Source of the DNA: Proteromonas lacertae
Taxonomy: Eukaryota; Sar; Bigyra; Opalinata; Proteromonadidae
Assembly: GCA_002245135.1 (NCBI GenBank)
Contig: NGBS01000314.1
Span: 1-64,000 of the forward strand
Length of the DNA stretch: 64,000 nt
Reading direction: 5' to 3'
Shown here: piece by piece, positions 50,634-60,033 of the stretch
Position numbering within the stretch: position 1 is the first letter of the stretch
Layout: every line of letters begins with the position of its first letter
The notes under the pieces: generated by a model
Told to the model about the DNA's origin: nothing
What the model saw: the letters and a program-made list of their open reading frames with translations, nothing else
Database searches by the model: none
Program-made: the position numbers and the translations under genes

Positions 50634-53314
50634 ATGCAGAGTAAAACGAAGAAAGCAGAAGAAAAATCAAGTGATGACTCTTTAGTTGAGACAGTGCAGA
50701 CAGGATTCGTTTCATTTTTTGAATATTTCATTCTTGGACTCATCTGTATCATCGCTTTTGCAGTTAGATTATTTGCTGTTGTTAGATGGGAAAGTGTATG
50801 TTACACTCTATAATATTTGTCATTCTATAGGTTATCCATGAATATGATCCTTATTTCAACTACAGAACAACCAAATTTCTGACTTTTGGAGGATTCTTTG
50901 AATTCTTAAATTGGTTTGACAATCGTAGTTGGTATCCATTAGGACGTGTTGTAGGAGGTACTATTTACCCTGGGTTAATGGCAACAGCAGCTGTAATGCA
51001 TTATCTTCTCAATTTCATAAACATTTCAATCAACGTGAGAAACATGTGTGTGTTTTTAGCTCCAATATTCGCATCAAACTGTGCCATTGCAACATACCTA
51101 TTAATCAAAGAAGCAACAACCAGATCAAACACTGCATTATTAGGAGCAGCATTTATTGCCATTGTTCCATCTTATATCTCAAGATCAGTAGGAGGTAGTT
51201 ATGATAATGAAGGTGTAGCTATCTTTGCATTGATATTCTGCTTCTATTTATGGGTTAAAGCTGTAAATACAGGTAGTTTAATATGGAGTGCAATGTGTGC
51301 ATTATCTTACTTCTATATGGTAGCATCTTGGGGTGGTTATATATTCATTATTAATATTATACCAATATATGTATTAGTAATGATATTAGCAGGTAGATGT
51401 GGTAATAGATTATACACTGCATACAGTGTATTTTATGTATTAGGATCATTATTGGCAATGCAAGTACCATTTGTTGGATTTAATGTAATTCAACAAGCTG
51501 AATGTGCTGCTTCTCATGGTATTTTCATCTTATTACAATGTATATATATTATAATATTATAATATATATATATAGTATATATGTTTACTTCAACATTAAA
51601 AGAGAAATTAACAGATAAATTATTCAATACTTTAGTAAGATTAGTATTCTTAATAATAATTGGATTTGTAGGAGGTGGTTTAATATTCTTACAATTAACA
51701 GGTCGAACTCAATGGACTGGTCGTAGTTTAACATTATTAGATCCAACTTATGCAAAGAAATATATTCCAATTATTGCTTCAGTATCAGAACATCAACCAA
51801 CCACTTGGTCTAGTTTCTTCTTTGATTTACATATTTTAGTTCCTGTAGCTCCATTAGGTCTGTATTTACTATTTGATGAAGTGAGTGATGGTACAATTTT
51901 CCTTATTCTCTATGGAACATTATCTTGGTATTTTGCAGGTGTGATGGTTAGATTAATGTTGACTTTAGCTCCAGCTGCTTGTATCTTAGCATCTATTGGA
52001 TTTAGTGCAGTTTTGAGAAAATTCTCAGCAATAATCAAATACAATGTACAAAGTACTTATAAATCAATGTCTAGAAAAGATAAAAAGAACAATAACAATG
52101 ATGGATCAATATCTAATTCAGAAAATAGTTCAACATTAGTAGCTACAACTGTGATAGGTACAATGGCATTCTTTATGGTATTATATGGATTTCATGCAGT
52201 ATATGTAGCAGCAGAAGCTTACAGTTCTCCTTCAATTGTATTAGCCAGTCGTAGAAGTGATGGAAGTCGAGTAATCTTAGATGATTTCCGAGAAGCTTAT
52301 TATTGGATGAGAATGAATACTGATCCAAATGCTAAATTCATGAGTTGGTGGGATTATGGATATCAAATGGCAGGAATGGGTAATCGAACAGTAATTGTTG
52401 ATAATAATACTTGGAATAATACTCACATAGCTACAGTAGGAAGAGCAATGAGTTCAGCTGAAGATAAAGCATATCCAATCATTCTGAGTTTAGATGTAGA
52501 TTATGTATTAGTTGTATTTGGTGGTTATAGTGGTTATAGTAGTGATGATGTTAATAAATTCTTATGGATGGTTCGAATTGGTGGTGGTGTATATCCTGAT
52601 GAGATTCAAGAACCAAATTACTTTGCTGATGGTCAATATCGAATTGATGCTGGTGCTTCTGAAACAATGAAGAATTGTTTGATGTATAAATTGAGTTATT
52701 ATAGATTTGGTGAAGTTCGAATTCATCCATCAAGACCAGCTGGTTATGATATGGTTAGACAAGCTGAAGTTGGTGTAAAGAATATAAAATTAAGATATTT
52801 TGATGAAGCATTTACCAGTGAACATTGGATATTGAGAATATTTAAAGTGAAAAAACCTGAAAATTTCATTCACACTAATCAATTAGAAAAGAAAGTGAGT
52901 GAAAGTTATAAGATTTATAATGGACGAAAGAATGATGAAGATAATGTGAGAGTGAAATATGTAGGTTGTTATACAGATGAGAATGAATTTAGTGAAGATA
53001 AACAATATATAGGAGGAGCAAGTGGTGCAAATTTCGAATTAGCAAAAGGTGATGCAATTCGAATGAATAAACGATATTTTGGAATAGCTAAAGCATATTC
53101 TGATGGTCATAGTTTCGTATTTAACAAGCTATTAAGTACTCCAGATCGTCCAAAGAACAATGGTGGATGTGAAAGACCTTGCAATGATGATAGATCAAAA
53201 TCGTGTGGTTGTGTAGATAATTTATGTAGTGAAAGCAAACCATCAGGTCAAGATAATAATAGAAGATGGGCAGTTTATGAAGTTGTACCTAATGGTCATA
53301 AGAGAAGAAAGTGA
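50634..53314 (+). CDS. STT3: STT3 oligosaccharyltransferase catalytic subunit with an extra C-terminal Cys-rich domain
   Basis: Exon 1 is a cytosolic tail plus the first helix; an intron (50796-50831) joins to VIHEYDPYFNYRTTKFL with the DxD-type EYDPYFN motif. The multi-helix part includes GGSYDNEGVAIFAL. A second intron near 51519-51575 precedes the rest. SWWDYGYQMAGMGNRTVIVDNNTWNNTHIA holds the catalytic-site WWDYG motif. STT3 transfers the lipid-linked glycan to Asn-X-Ser/Thr in the ER lumen. After the usual end a luminal segment of about 115 residues follows (52950-53314): VKYVGCYTDENEF, then FGIAKAYSDGHSFVF, GGCERPCNDD, SCGCVDNLC and NRRWAVYEV, which is not part of canonical STT3 and may be a small glycan-binding or WSC-like module. 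Confidence 0.9.
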
Positions 53315-53674
53315 AAATGAGATTAATTATTATAATTCAAGTTATATTCTTATTTTTTATGTTGACAATACACTTACCATTTCATCTACTCTAGTCAAGT
53401 GATGAAGAAATACTAATCTTCTATTTGAAACTAAAATCAATAATCATCACATTTGCTAAATGATATTGTAAAAACACCCAAGAACTCGACATCTCAGCCA
53501 TATCAAAAAAACTAATCTTTCAAATTTATCAAGAGATATTTATTTGGCTGATTGTATTAGTACATTATTTGAATGACCTAATTGACTTAATATAATTAAT
53601 TAGATATAAGATGGGATAAAAAATGAGTGAAATCAATTAAATACAATTAAATATTTATTAATAGAATAGTTTAA
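53315..53674. other. Spacer between intron-rich genes and the intronless glycan island
   Basis: AT-rich with no recognisable gene. Gene structure changes here: genes to the right have no introns. Confidence 0.4.
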
Positions 53675-54637
53675 ATGAAAAATATACTAATTACAAAAGT
53701 AGTATATATTGTGAAAATTAATTATGAAAATATGACTATTATTTATATTATTGTTGAGATAGTGTTATTGTTATTTTATGATAAAAACTATAATAAAAAA
53801 AAATATAATAACTATTCTCTATTTTATAAATCACTTTATTACTACAACGACAGTGTATTAATTACTCCAAAAATAAAAAAGGAATATTATAAATATGTAG
53901 TAATTACACTATGTAACCCTTACGATATATATAGAAGAATGATACAAAGATACAATAGAAGAATGTTTATGTATTCTACTATGTTTATTTTTGTACTAGG
54001 CTTTAATCATTACAGTTCAAATGTGTATATCGAAAGTAGATTTTACAAAGATATTTTATATTTACATGTGAAAAGTCATTATTTTAATATTACTTTGCTA
54101 TTATTAACATCAATTAATTGGATTAATAATAATGTAAATTATAATTATTTAATCAAATGGGATGTTGACATTGTTGTAAATCTTCCATTATTTTATTTAT
54201 TTATTAATTGTAATAAAAATCTTATACATTATTGCGGATATTTATACAACACAACAAGAATATGCAGAGATAAAAGAAGAATATGTTTTATTCCCAAATT
54301 CGTTTATAAATTCTCATTTATACCATCTTTTGTGGCTAGCGGATTATTAGTATTAAGTAAAAATACTGCTAGAAAAATAAACTATTTTCATAAAAAATAT
54401 AAGTCATATTTGATTAGAGATGACCAATATTTAGGTGTAATATGTAATATATTATCTATAAAACCTCTTTCAATAAATAAATATTATTTTAGAGTAAAGA
54501 AAAAACATTTAAACATTAAATTGATTATAGCATGTCATGTAAATAATATAAATGATTTAAAAGTAATATATTCAAAATTGTATAATTTGTATATCACTTA
54601 TTGTCATAAGCCCATTCACAAAATTTGCAGTTACTAA
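53675..54637 (+). CDS. GT31-like (beta-1,3-galactosyltransferase-type) glycosyltransferase
   Basis: Single-exon gene of 320 residues. An N-terminal hydrophobic stretch (MTIIYIIVEIVLLLFY; a possible alternative start 20 residues in) would anchor it in the Golgi membrane. ESRFYKDILYLHVKSHYFNITL matches the GT31 block ExxxYxDILxxDFxDxYxNLTLK; NYLIKWDVDIVVNL stands at the metal-binding DDDxFVN motif as D-V-D. FIPSFVASGLLVLS is the P-x-xxSG-x-YVLS block and RDDQYLGVI the EDVxxG block. Very rich in Ile, Tyr, Asn and Lys. The last 44 bp overlap the 3' end of the opposite GT10 gene. Confidence 0.75.
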   Translation: MKNILITKVVYIVKINYENMTIIYIIVEIVLLLFYDKNYNKKKYNNYSLFYKSLYYYNDSVLITPKIKKEYYKYVVITLCNPYDIYRRMIQRYNRRMFMYSTMFIFVLGFNHYSSNVYIESRFYKDILYLHVKSHYFNITLLLLTSINWINNNVNYNYLIKWDVDIVVNLPLFYLFINCNKNLIHYCGYLYNTTRICRDKRRICFIPKFVYKFSFIPSFVASGLLVLSKNTARKINYFHKKYKSYLIRDDQYLGVICNILSIKPLSINKYYFRVKKKHLNIKLIIACHVNNINDLKVIYSKLYNLYITYCHKPIHKICSY

Positions 54638-55604
54638 ATCTATATGTATCTGAGAATCTTTTGTACCATGAGTGAGAATATGAATCTGTCCAAGATATAT
54701 AATTTGATAGAATTGTTTTAGAATTTTCAATTCTTTTAATAAATACTATAACATCTTCAAGACTTTTAAAATTACCCATAACAATAGCACTATGGTTATT
54801 CGGTAGAAATAGATATGCATTTCTTGGTCCGTAATATATTGGAATAGATCCTCCTTCTAAACAGTCATAGAGCTTTTCAGTAGAATAATCTATATCTATA
54901 TCATCTGAAAACAATTGATTGCTATTACTTGTGTGTATTGAATTTTCTATTGCTAAACAGAACTTATACTTCTTTATTATATCAATTTTATTAACACCAA
55001 TAGGCCATTTGTGATTATTCAAGTTCTTACCATAAGAGTCAATATTCAAATGCTTCATCATTTTTGTAACTAATAATGTACGTTTAGGATAGTTTTTTTT
55101 CTGTATATATACTATAGATTTCCTAGACATAAATGATTGAATATTATTTATATTTCTTTTTGCTTTTCTAATTAAATCTATTAATAATTCTTTCATCATT
55201 CCCAAATAAGGCTGCGAAAAGTGATAAGGTGAATAAAACAATCTGTAATCTATACCTCCATAATATTCGCTACTAAAACCAAGGCTAACATTTATCATTT
55301 CTATTTTCCATGAAATTTTTTCAGATGACCATAATAACTTTTTATGTAGGGAGGTGTAATTTTCTTTTGTATAGATAGTCCAAGCATTATATAACACAAA
55401 ATTAATCCTAGATGAATAATTTTTTGTTATTATACATGTTAAATGATTATTACATCTATATACACCTGACTTAAAATGCATTGACCATTTTTTGAAACTA
55501 TTAGCAACTAGAATTGAAATGACAGATGATGTAGAAAAGCAATATATATAATTATATATTATTAACCATAAAATAATTAATAGAATATACAACAAAAATT
55601 TCAT
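54594..55604 (-). CDS. GT10 alpha-1,3/4-fucosyltransferase-like protein, paralog 1
   Basis: Intronless. The start at 55604 (MKFLLYILLIILWLIIYNY) is preferred over the upstream ATG at 55637 because paralog 2 starts at the same place and the upstream codons lie in repeat sequence. After the type II anchor, WSSEKISWKIEMINVSLGF and RLFYSPYHFSQPYLG lead to the donor-binding GT10 signature: YKFCLAIENSI, then DIDYSTEKLYDCLEGGSIPIYYGP and PNNHSAIVM. These match the family block FxLAxENSxxxDYxTEKLxxALxxGxVPVxxG. GDP-fucose is the usual donor. About 336 residues. Strongly similar to 62440-63441. Confidence 0.85.
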   Translation of the reverse strand: MKFLLYILLIILWLIIYNYIYCFSTSSVISILVANSFKKWSMHFKSGVYRCNNHLTCIITKNYSSRINFVLYNAWTIYTKENYTSLHKKLLWSSEKISWKIEMINVSLGFSSEYYGGIDYRLFYSPYHFSQPYLGMMKELLIDLIRKAKRNINNIQSFMSRKSIVYIQKKNYPKRTLLVTKMMKHLNIDSYGKNLNNHKWPIGVNKIDIIKKYKFCLAIENSIHTSNSNQLFSDDIDIDYSTEKLYDCLEGGSIPIYYGPRNAYLFLPNNHSAIVMGNFKSLEDVIVFIKRIENSKTILSNYISWTDSYSHSWYKRFSDTYRFSNCKFCEWAYDNK

Positions 55605-55618
55605 ATTCTCAATATGGT

Positions 55619-55690
55619 TATATGACAAAATAAGCATAAAAGTTACAATTTTTTATCTAAATAAGTAAGAATATTGTTGTACGCCGTTGG
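55619..55690. repeat. Diverged fragment of the foldback-element arm near the GT10 start
   Basis: TATGACAAAATAAGCATAAAAG and on to AAGTAAGAATA resembles the arm at about 57107-57166; it is followed by TTGTTGTACGCCGTTGGG, close to the element's terminus TTGTTGTGCGCCGTTTG. An internal part is missing. Confidence 0.6.
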
Positions 55691-55845
55691 GAGATAAATG
55701 TGTTTTAGATTACGTTGAAGTTATAAATATACACTTAATTTTTCAAAAAAGTTACGTTGGCTGTATATCGTATTAATCTGGTTAATCAGCTATATGTCAA
55801 ACATTGTTTGTTTATACTTTATATTAAACGTCAGTAGCAATAGTA

Positions 55846-56002
55846 GAAAACGAAATTAAGGTTTTTAGATGGATAGTTGAAGTGCTTACTGTTTTACCTG
55901 TTTCATGTGCAATTACAGCTTGAAGTTCTTTCAGACTACTTTTGTTATTTTCTCAAATTTTATTGATTAATATCAAAGAATCCGATTCTCCAAGTATGCG
56001 TT
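55846..56002 (-). pseudogene. Tc1/mariner-type transposase relic
   Basis: The minus strand reads RILGESDSLILINKI, a stop, then NNKSSLKELQAVIAHETGK and TVSTSTIHLKTL, the winged-helix DNA-binding part of Tc1/mariner (IS630-like) transposases. No catalytic DDE region follows. Decayed fragment. Confidence 0.5.
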
Positions 56003-56190
56003 GAAATTAAGTAAAAGTAAAATCACTGTAGGTTTCTTTAAAATTATTCACAAAATAACAAGTCAGAACTTAGGAATTCACACAAAAGAGAGTAGGAGGA
56101 AAATGAAAAAGAATTTTGTTATATAACTCTTTTATTATTATGTATTTAGCAGTAAATTTATATCATTTCAATTATAATGATGTTAATTAA

Positions 56191-56332
56191 TTAAACATAA
56201 GCTGATTGTCTTGCGTTATTTTCATAATTTCTTATGCTTTCTTTATGCAAATATATTTCTTCTCTTTCTTTTGGTACAGTTTTAATAATTTGCTAAATCT
56301 ATCACATATAAAATAACCCCATTTCCGTCCAT
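56191..56332 (-). CDS. Possible short coding exon pair, unknown
   Basis: ATG at 56332 gives MDGNG; splicing a 25-nt GTTATT...TTTAG intron (about 56293-56317) continues QIIKTVPKEREEIYLHKESI and RNYENNARQSAYV to TAA. Coding-like composition, but only about 40 residues; it could be the tail of a lost gene. No family recognised. Confidence 0.25.
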
Positions 56333-56592
56333 TGCCGTATTTGACTTTCCTTGATGTAATATTATCTTTCAAATATTATACCGCATATGCTATTATGTTA
56401 TTTTTCAAACAAATTAACCTTTTTCACCTCCTAATACAATTATAATCTCAAAAGTTTGCTTTTGTCAGTGAATTTACGGTATATTACTCTCAAAAGTATA
56501 GCTCGACATTAGTCTATTAAGTATTTTAAGCAGTTCAACCGCATAAAAATCTTGTATAGTTAGGAAGTATTTCACATTTACTATTAACATAC

Positions 56593-57231
56593 TTGTTGTG
56601 CGCCGTTTGTCATAGTTGGCCGTTTGTCTACCAGACACTTTGAAAACAAACTAAATGTATATTCTTACTTGTCTTGATGAAAAATTGTTACTTTTATACT
56701 TACTTTGTTATATGACCTATCTCTGCAGTATACATTTTTGTTAATATAAATAGTATGAATATTTGCGCCGTTTGTTTTCTAGAAATTTTTGAATCAAACT
56801 GAATGCATATTTAGCTAATATAGACTAAAATACATTAGTTAAAATGATTAGAATATAATAATTATTAAATCTTTCTATATAAAAAAAGAAATGTAAAAAT
56901 AGGCTTGAGTGAGGCTTGATTCTATATTTTCTTTTTTCATTTTAAATGTCTTATGATCAACATTTAGTTGTTCTAATCATTTCAGTTAATATATTTTAGT
57001 CTACATTAGCTAAATATGAATTCAGTTTGCTTCAAAAATTTCTAGAAAACAAACGGCGCAAATATTCATACTATTTATATTAACAAAAATGTATACTGCA
57101 GAGGTAGGTCATATAACAAAGTAAGTATAAAAGTAACAATTTTTCATCAAGACAAGTAAGAATATACATTTAGTTTGTTTTCAAAGTGTCTGGTAGACAA
57201 ACGGCCAACTATGACAAACGGCGCACAACAA
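56593..57231. mobile_element. Foldback (long inverted repeat) element with GCCGTTTGT motifs
   Basis: The arms 56593-56852 and 56972-57231 (260 bp each) are almost perfect inverted copies around a 119-bp spacer. The ends are TTGTTGTGCGCCG and its complement, with TAC on both outer sides as a possible 3-bp duplication. Each arm has three CCGTTTGT words (about 56603, 56630 and 56769 on the left). No coding capacity, so it would be non-autonomous if mobile. It could instead be regulatory or structural. Confidence 0.75.
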
Positions 57232-57506
57232 TACTAACTTATGTATTATTTTGGGTAACATACTAACTAACATATTTTATCTTACAAACAAATTTACTTA
57301 ATTAGATAAAGTTTCTTCTCTTTTTCTATTTACTTTGTATACTAAAATCCATCAGTATAGTAGATAGTATTACTATAAAAAAGGCTATGAGCTAAAAATA
57401 TCTGTTGATATAGGTTATATATAACAAAAAACATGAAAAACAAAAAAAGTCGAATTATAAAACGACGAATTATCGGGTTATGACTATACTTTATAGTGTA
57501 AATCTA

Positions 57507-58280
57507 TTAATAGATAAATTTATTACACAACCCAAATTTTGTTCTTTTATTACCAATATGACTGAATGTATAATCCTGTATTTTATTACCGCTGTGAAGA
57601 TATCCAGAATTATTAAATATTGCTAATCTATATCCTTTTTTATAAAACCAACTTCCAACACTTACCTCATCGTAGTAATTAGGAAGTAAATATAACAAAC
57701 TACTTCTATATACACTTGGTCCGTTAACATAGGCAAAATTTTTGTATGGCTTATTTAATATGAAAATTTCTAATTCTTTGAAATTGTATAATTTTATTTT
57801 CTTTTTTGTTAATTTTGAGTATGGGAAATCTCTTAATAATATACCTGATATATTTCGATATTCTTGAATAATATTTACTGATATACTAATAAAATTCTTA
57901 TATTTTAATTTGTTGTATATTACGTTCGGAATTATCCAATCTTCTTCCAAAATCAAAACAAAAGTCGATGGTGCATAAGAAAAGGACAATAGAAAAGAGA
58001 ATTGATATCCTAATGGATTAATAAAAAAACTATTGTTTAATTTTAATATTTTTCTATACATTTCTCTATCTGAAGTTCCTTGATCATACCATATTACATT
58101 TGTTTTGATCATATTATCATATATAGCAAGATGCTTGAATATTGATAGTAATGTTAAATTCAAATAGAAGGGTCTGTTACAAGAATATATATTTATATGA
58201 AGAGATATTGTTTTTATTATGAAAAGAAAATTAGTATATAGATAAAGAAATAGAAATACATATATAACAATTAAATACAT
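57507..58280 (-). CDS. GT-A-fold glycosyltransferase-like protein
   Basis: Intronless, 257 residues, with an N-terminal anchor (MYLIVIYVFLFLYLYTNFLF). INIYSCNRPFYLNLTLLSIFKHL looks like the first beta-alpha unit of a GT2-type nucleotide-sugar-binding fold, VIWYDQGTSDREM the next, and FVLILEEDWIIP places Glu-Glu-Asp where GT-A enzymes keep the metal-binding DxD. YVNGPSVYRSSLLYLLP and EVSVGSWFYKKGYRL resemble acceptor-side motifs. The family is not identified with certainty. It is divergent from the GT61-like gene with only 20 bp between starts. Confidence 0.6.
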   Translation of the reverse strand: MYLIVIYVFLFLYLYTNFLFIIKTISLHINIYSCNRPFYLNLTLLSIFKHLAIYDNMIKTNVIWYDQGTSDREMYRKILKLNNSFFINPLGYQFSFLLSFSYAPSTFVLILEEDWIIPNVIYNKLKYKNFISISVNIIQEYRNISGILLRDFPYSKLTKKKIKLYNFKELEIFILNKPYKNFAYVNGPSVYRSSLLYLLPNYYDEVSVGSWFYKKGYRLAIFNNSGYLHSGNKIQDYTFSHIGNKRTKFGLCNKFIY

Positions 58281-58300
58281 AAACTGTTATTCTAAATTTT

Positions 58301-59463
58301 ATGTATTTCTTTTTTTTAATACTTATAATATTCATTTATATATATTTATTCAGCTATCCATTATCATCAACATTAATTAGCAATATTAAAATTATTGATT
58401 TTATTAATAAATCATTTAATGAATTAAACAAAATGAATATAATCAAATGTAAAGTTAGAACCAGTATAAGATGTATATACATAACACAATATAAGAGTAT
58501 TCTTAATTTATACATATTTGTATCTAGAGGATTTAGATATCCAACTGTTATAACTAACTACTATAGTGTTAATAAACATCTCAGAATAAGCAAAACAAAT
58601 GTAAGTAAATATATAGAAGCGGATTATTTTACTCATGCATATGGTTTTAGAAATGTGTATTTATCATATAAGGGAACTATACACTCTCAATGTTGGGATA
58701 TTAGCACTGTTGGAGGTTGTTACTGTAGTATTATTCCACACATAAAATGGAATAGTGGTAATTATTCATGCTATGATAAGGTAATATCAATTACACACCA
58801 TTTTGGAAATGCAGTATATCACTCGATTGTGGAATGTTTACCGAAAATAGGTTATTTTATTCCACAACTATTAAAAGATAAATCAATAAAATACATATGA
58901 CTAAATCAGTTAGCATTAAATTTTTAAAATTATTAGGATTTGAAGATTCAAGAGTTGTATATGGTAATATATATGTGAAAAGATTATTAATTCCTGAGAA
59001 AGAAAGATGTCAATATCCACCTACTCCTCTTCATTTTTATTCCCTAAGATATTATTTGAGAATTAAAATTACCTCTAAACACAAGTATGATATAATATTA
59101 ATAAAAAGAAAAGGAAAAAGAGAAATAATTAATTTTATGGAAGTATTTTCTGTTATACATAACATTTATATAAATGAAACTATAGTAATATACTATCCTA
59201 ATACTGGTTTTAATAACACAATGAACTATTTCAAATACGCAAAACTAATTGTTGCTCCACATGGTGCTGGATTATCAAATATTATTGTTAGTAATAGAGA
59301 TTGTATAGTTGTTGAGATTGTCTCTGGGAATATATGCTATTTCACTTTAGCAAATATGTTAGGCTTGGAATATTATGGTTTGTATTATAATCTAACCAAT
59401 AATAAGTATTTTGTTAATATAGATAGTTTAAAACTAGTCTTACAAAATATAAAACTAATATAA
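58301..59463 (+). CDS. GT61-like glycosyltransferase, split by a frameshift
   Basis: Two overlapping frames make up one GT61-type protein. The first (58301-58900) has an anchor helix (FFFLILIIFIYIYLF), then ITHHFGNAVYHSIVECLPKIGYF, the HWxxxxLPRL block. The second (58897-59463) has SVSIKFLKLLGFEDSRVV, VKRLLIPE and LIVAPHGAGLSNIIVSN with the family's HGAGLxN motif, then VEIV. They overlap as ATGA at 58897-58900, offset by one frame. A 59-nt GTTATT...CAG intron could rejoin them but would delete conserved sequence, and the neighbours have no introns. So this is a real frameshift, recoding or an assembly error. GT61 enzymes add xylose or GlcNAc. Confidence 0.7.
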
Positions 59464-59486
59464 CTATATAATAAATAATATTAAAT

Positions 59487-59702
59487 TTAATAATCTTTTA
59501 GACTTTTTAATTTTATATTCTTGATACATTCATCAGGATAACCTGACATTATATTAATGTAATAAAACCACTTATTTCTTAATGTTCTATACAATGAACA
59601 ATTATTTGGATCGTTAGGCATTAACACTGCATTTTTAATTTTGCTTACAAACAAATCCAATAATTGTTCTTCAGTTATATTAATAAATGGAAAGAATAAT
59701 AA
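59487..59702 (-). pseudogene. C-terminal remnant of an unidentified island gene
   Basis: An open stretch of about 70 codons ends at 59487: ITEEQLLDLFVSKIKNAVLM, then NNCSLYRTLRNKWFYYINIM and a Lys-rich end. Composition matches the island's enzymes. There is no start, and a stop lies directly upstream. Probably the tail of a deleted gene; family unknown. Confidence 0.4.
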
Positions 59703-60033
59703 TTATGTTGTTACAAATGGATCTGTTTATGATATTAAAAGTCTTTACTTTCCTCATATGTAGAATTACTGTTGTTTAATCTGTTGTTTAATAATTTAAA
59801 ATATCTTTATACTTACCTCTGATCATATATAAACACAATGATAAAAAATGAAAATAGATCACTTAAAATATGAAAGTATAATAAGTGGCTTGTTTGGTTG
59901 TCTTATTTAACAATAATTATATTGCATGAAGAAATAATAGATTGATTTATTTGACTTACTTCATCTGATCTAGTTTAATGAGTGAGTAAATATTCCATAC
60001 TCATTAAATGATATATTGGAGTTAAATTACTAC
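59703..60033. other. Intergenic, nothing recognised
   Basis: AT-rich stretch. A short plus-strand open stretch (about 59690-59763, reading NYVVTNGSVYDIKSLYF) is too small to call. Confidence 0.3.
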
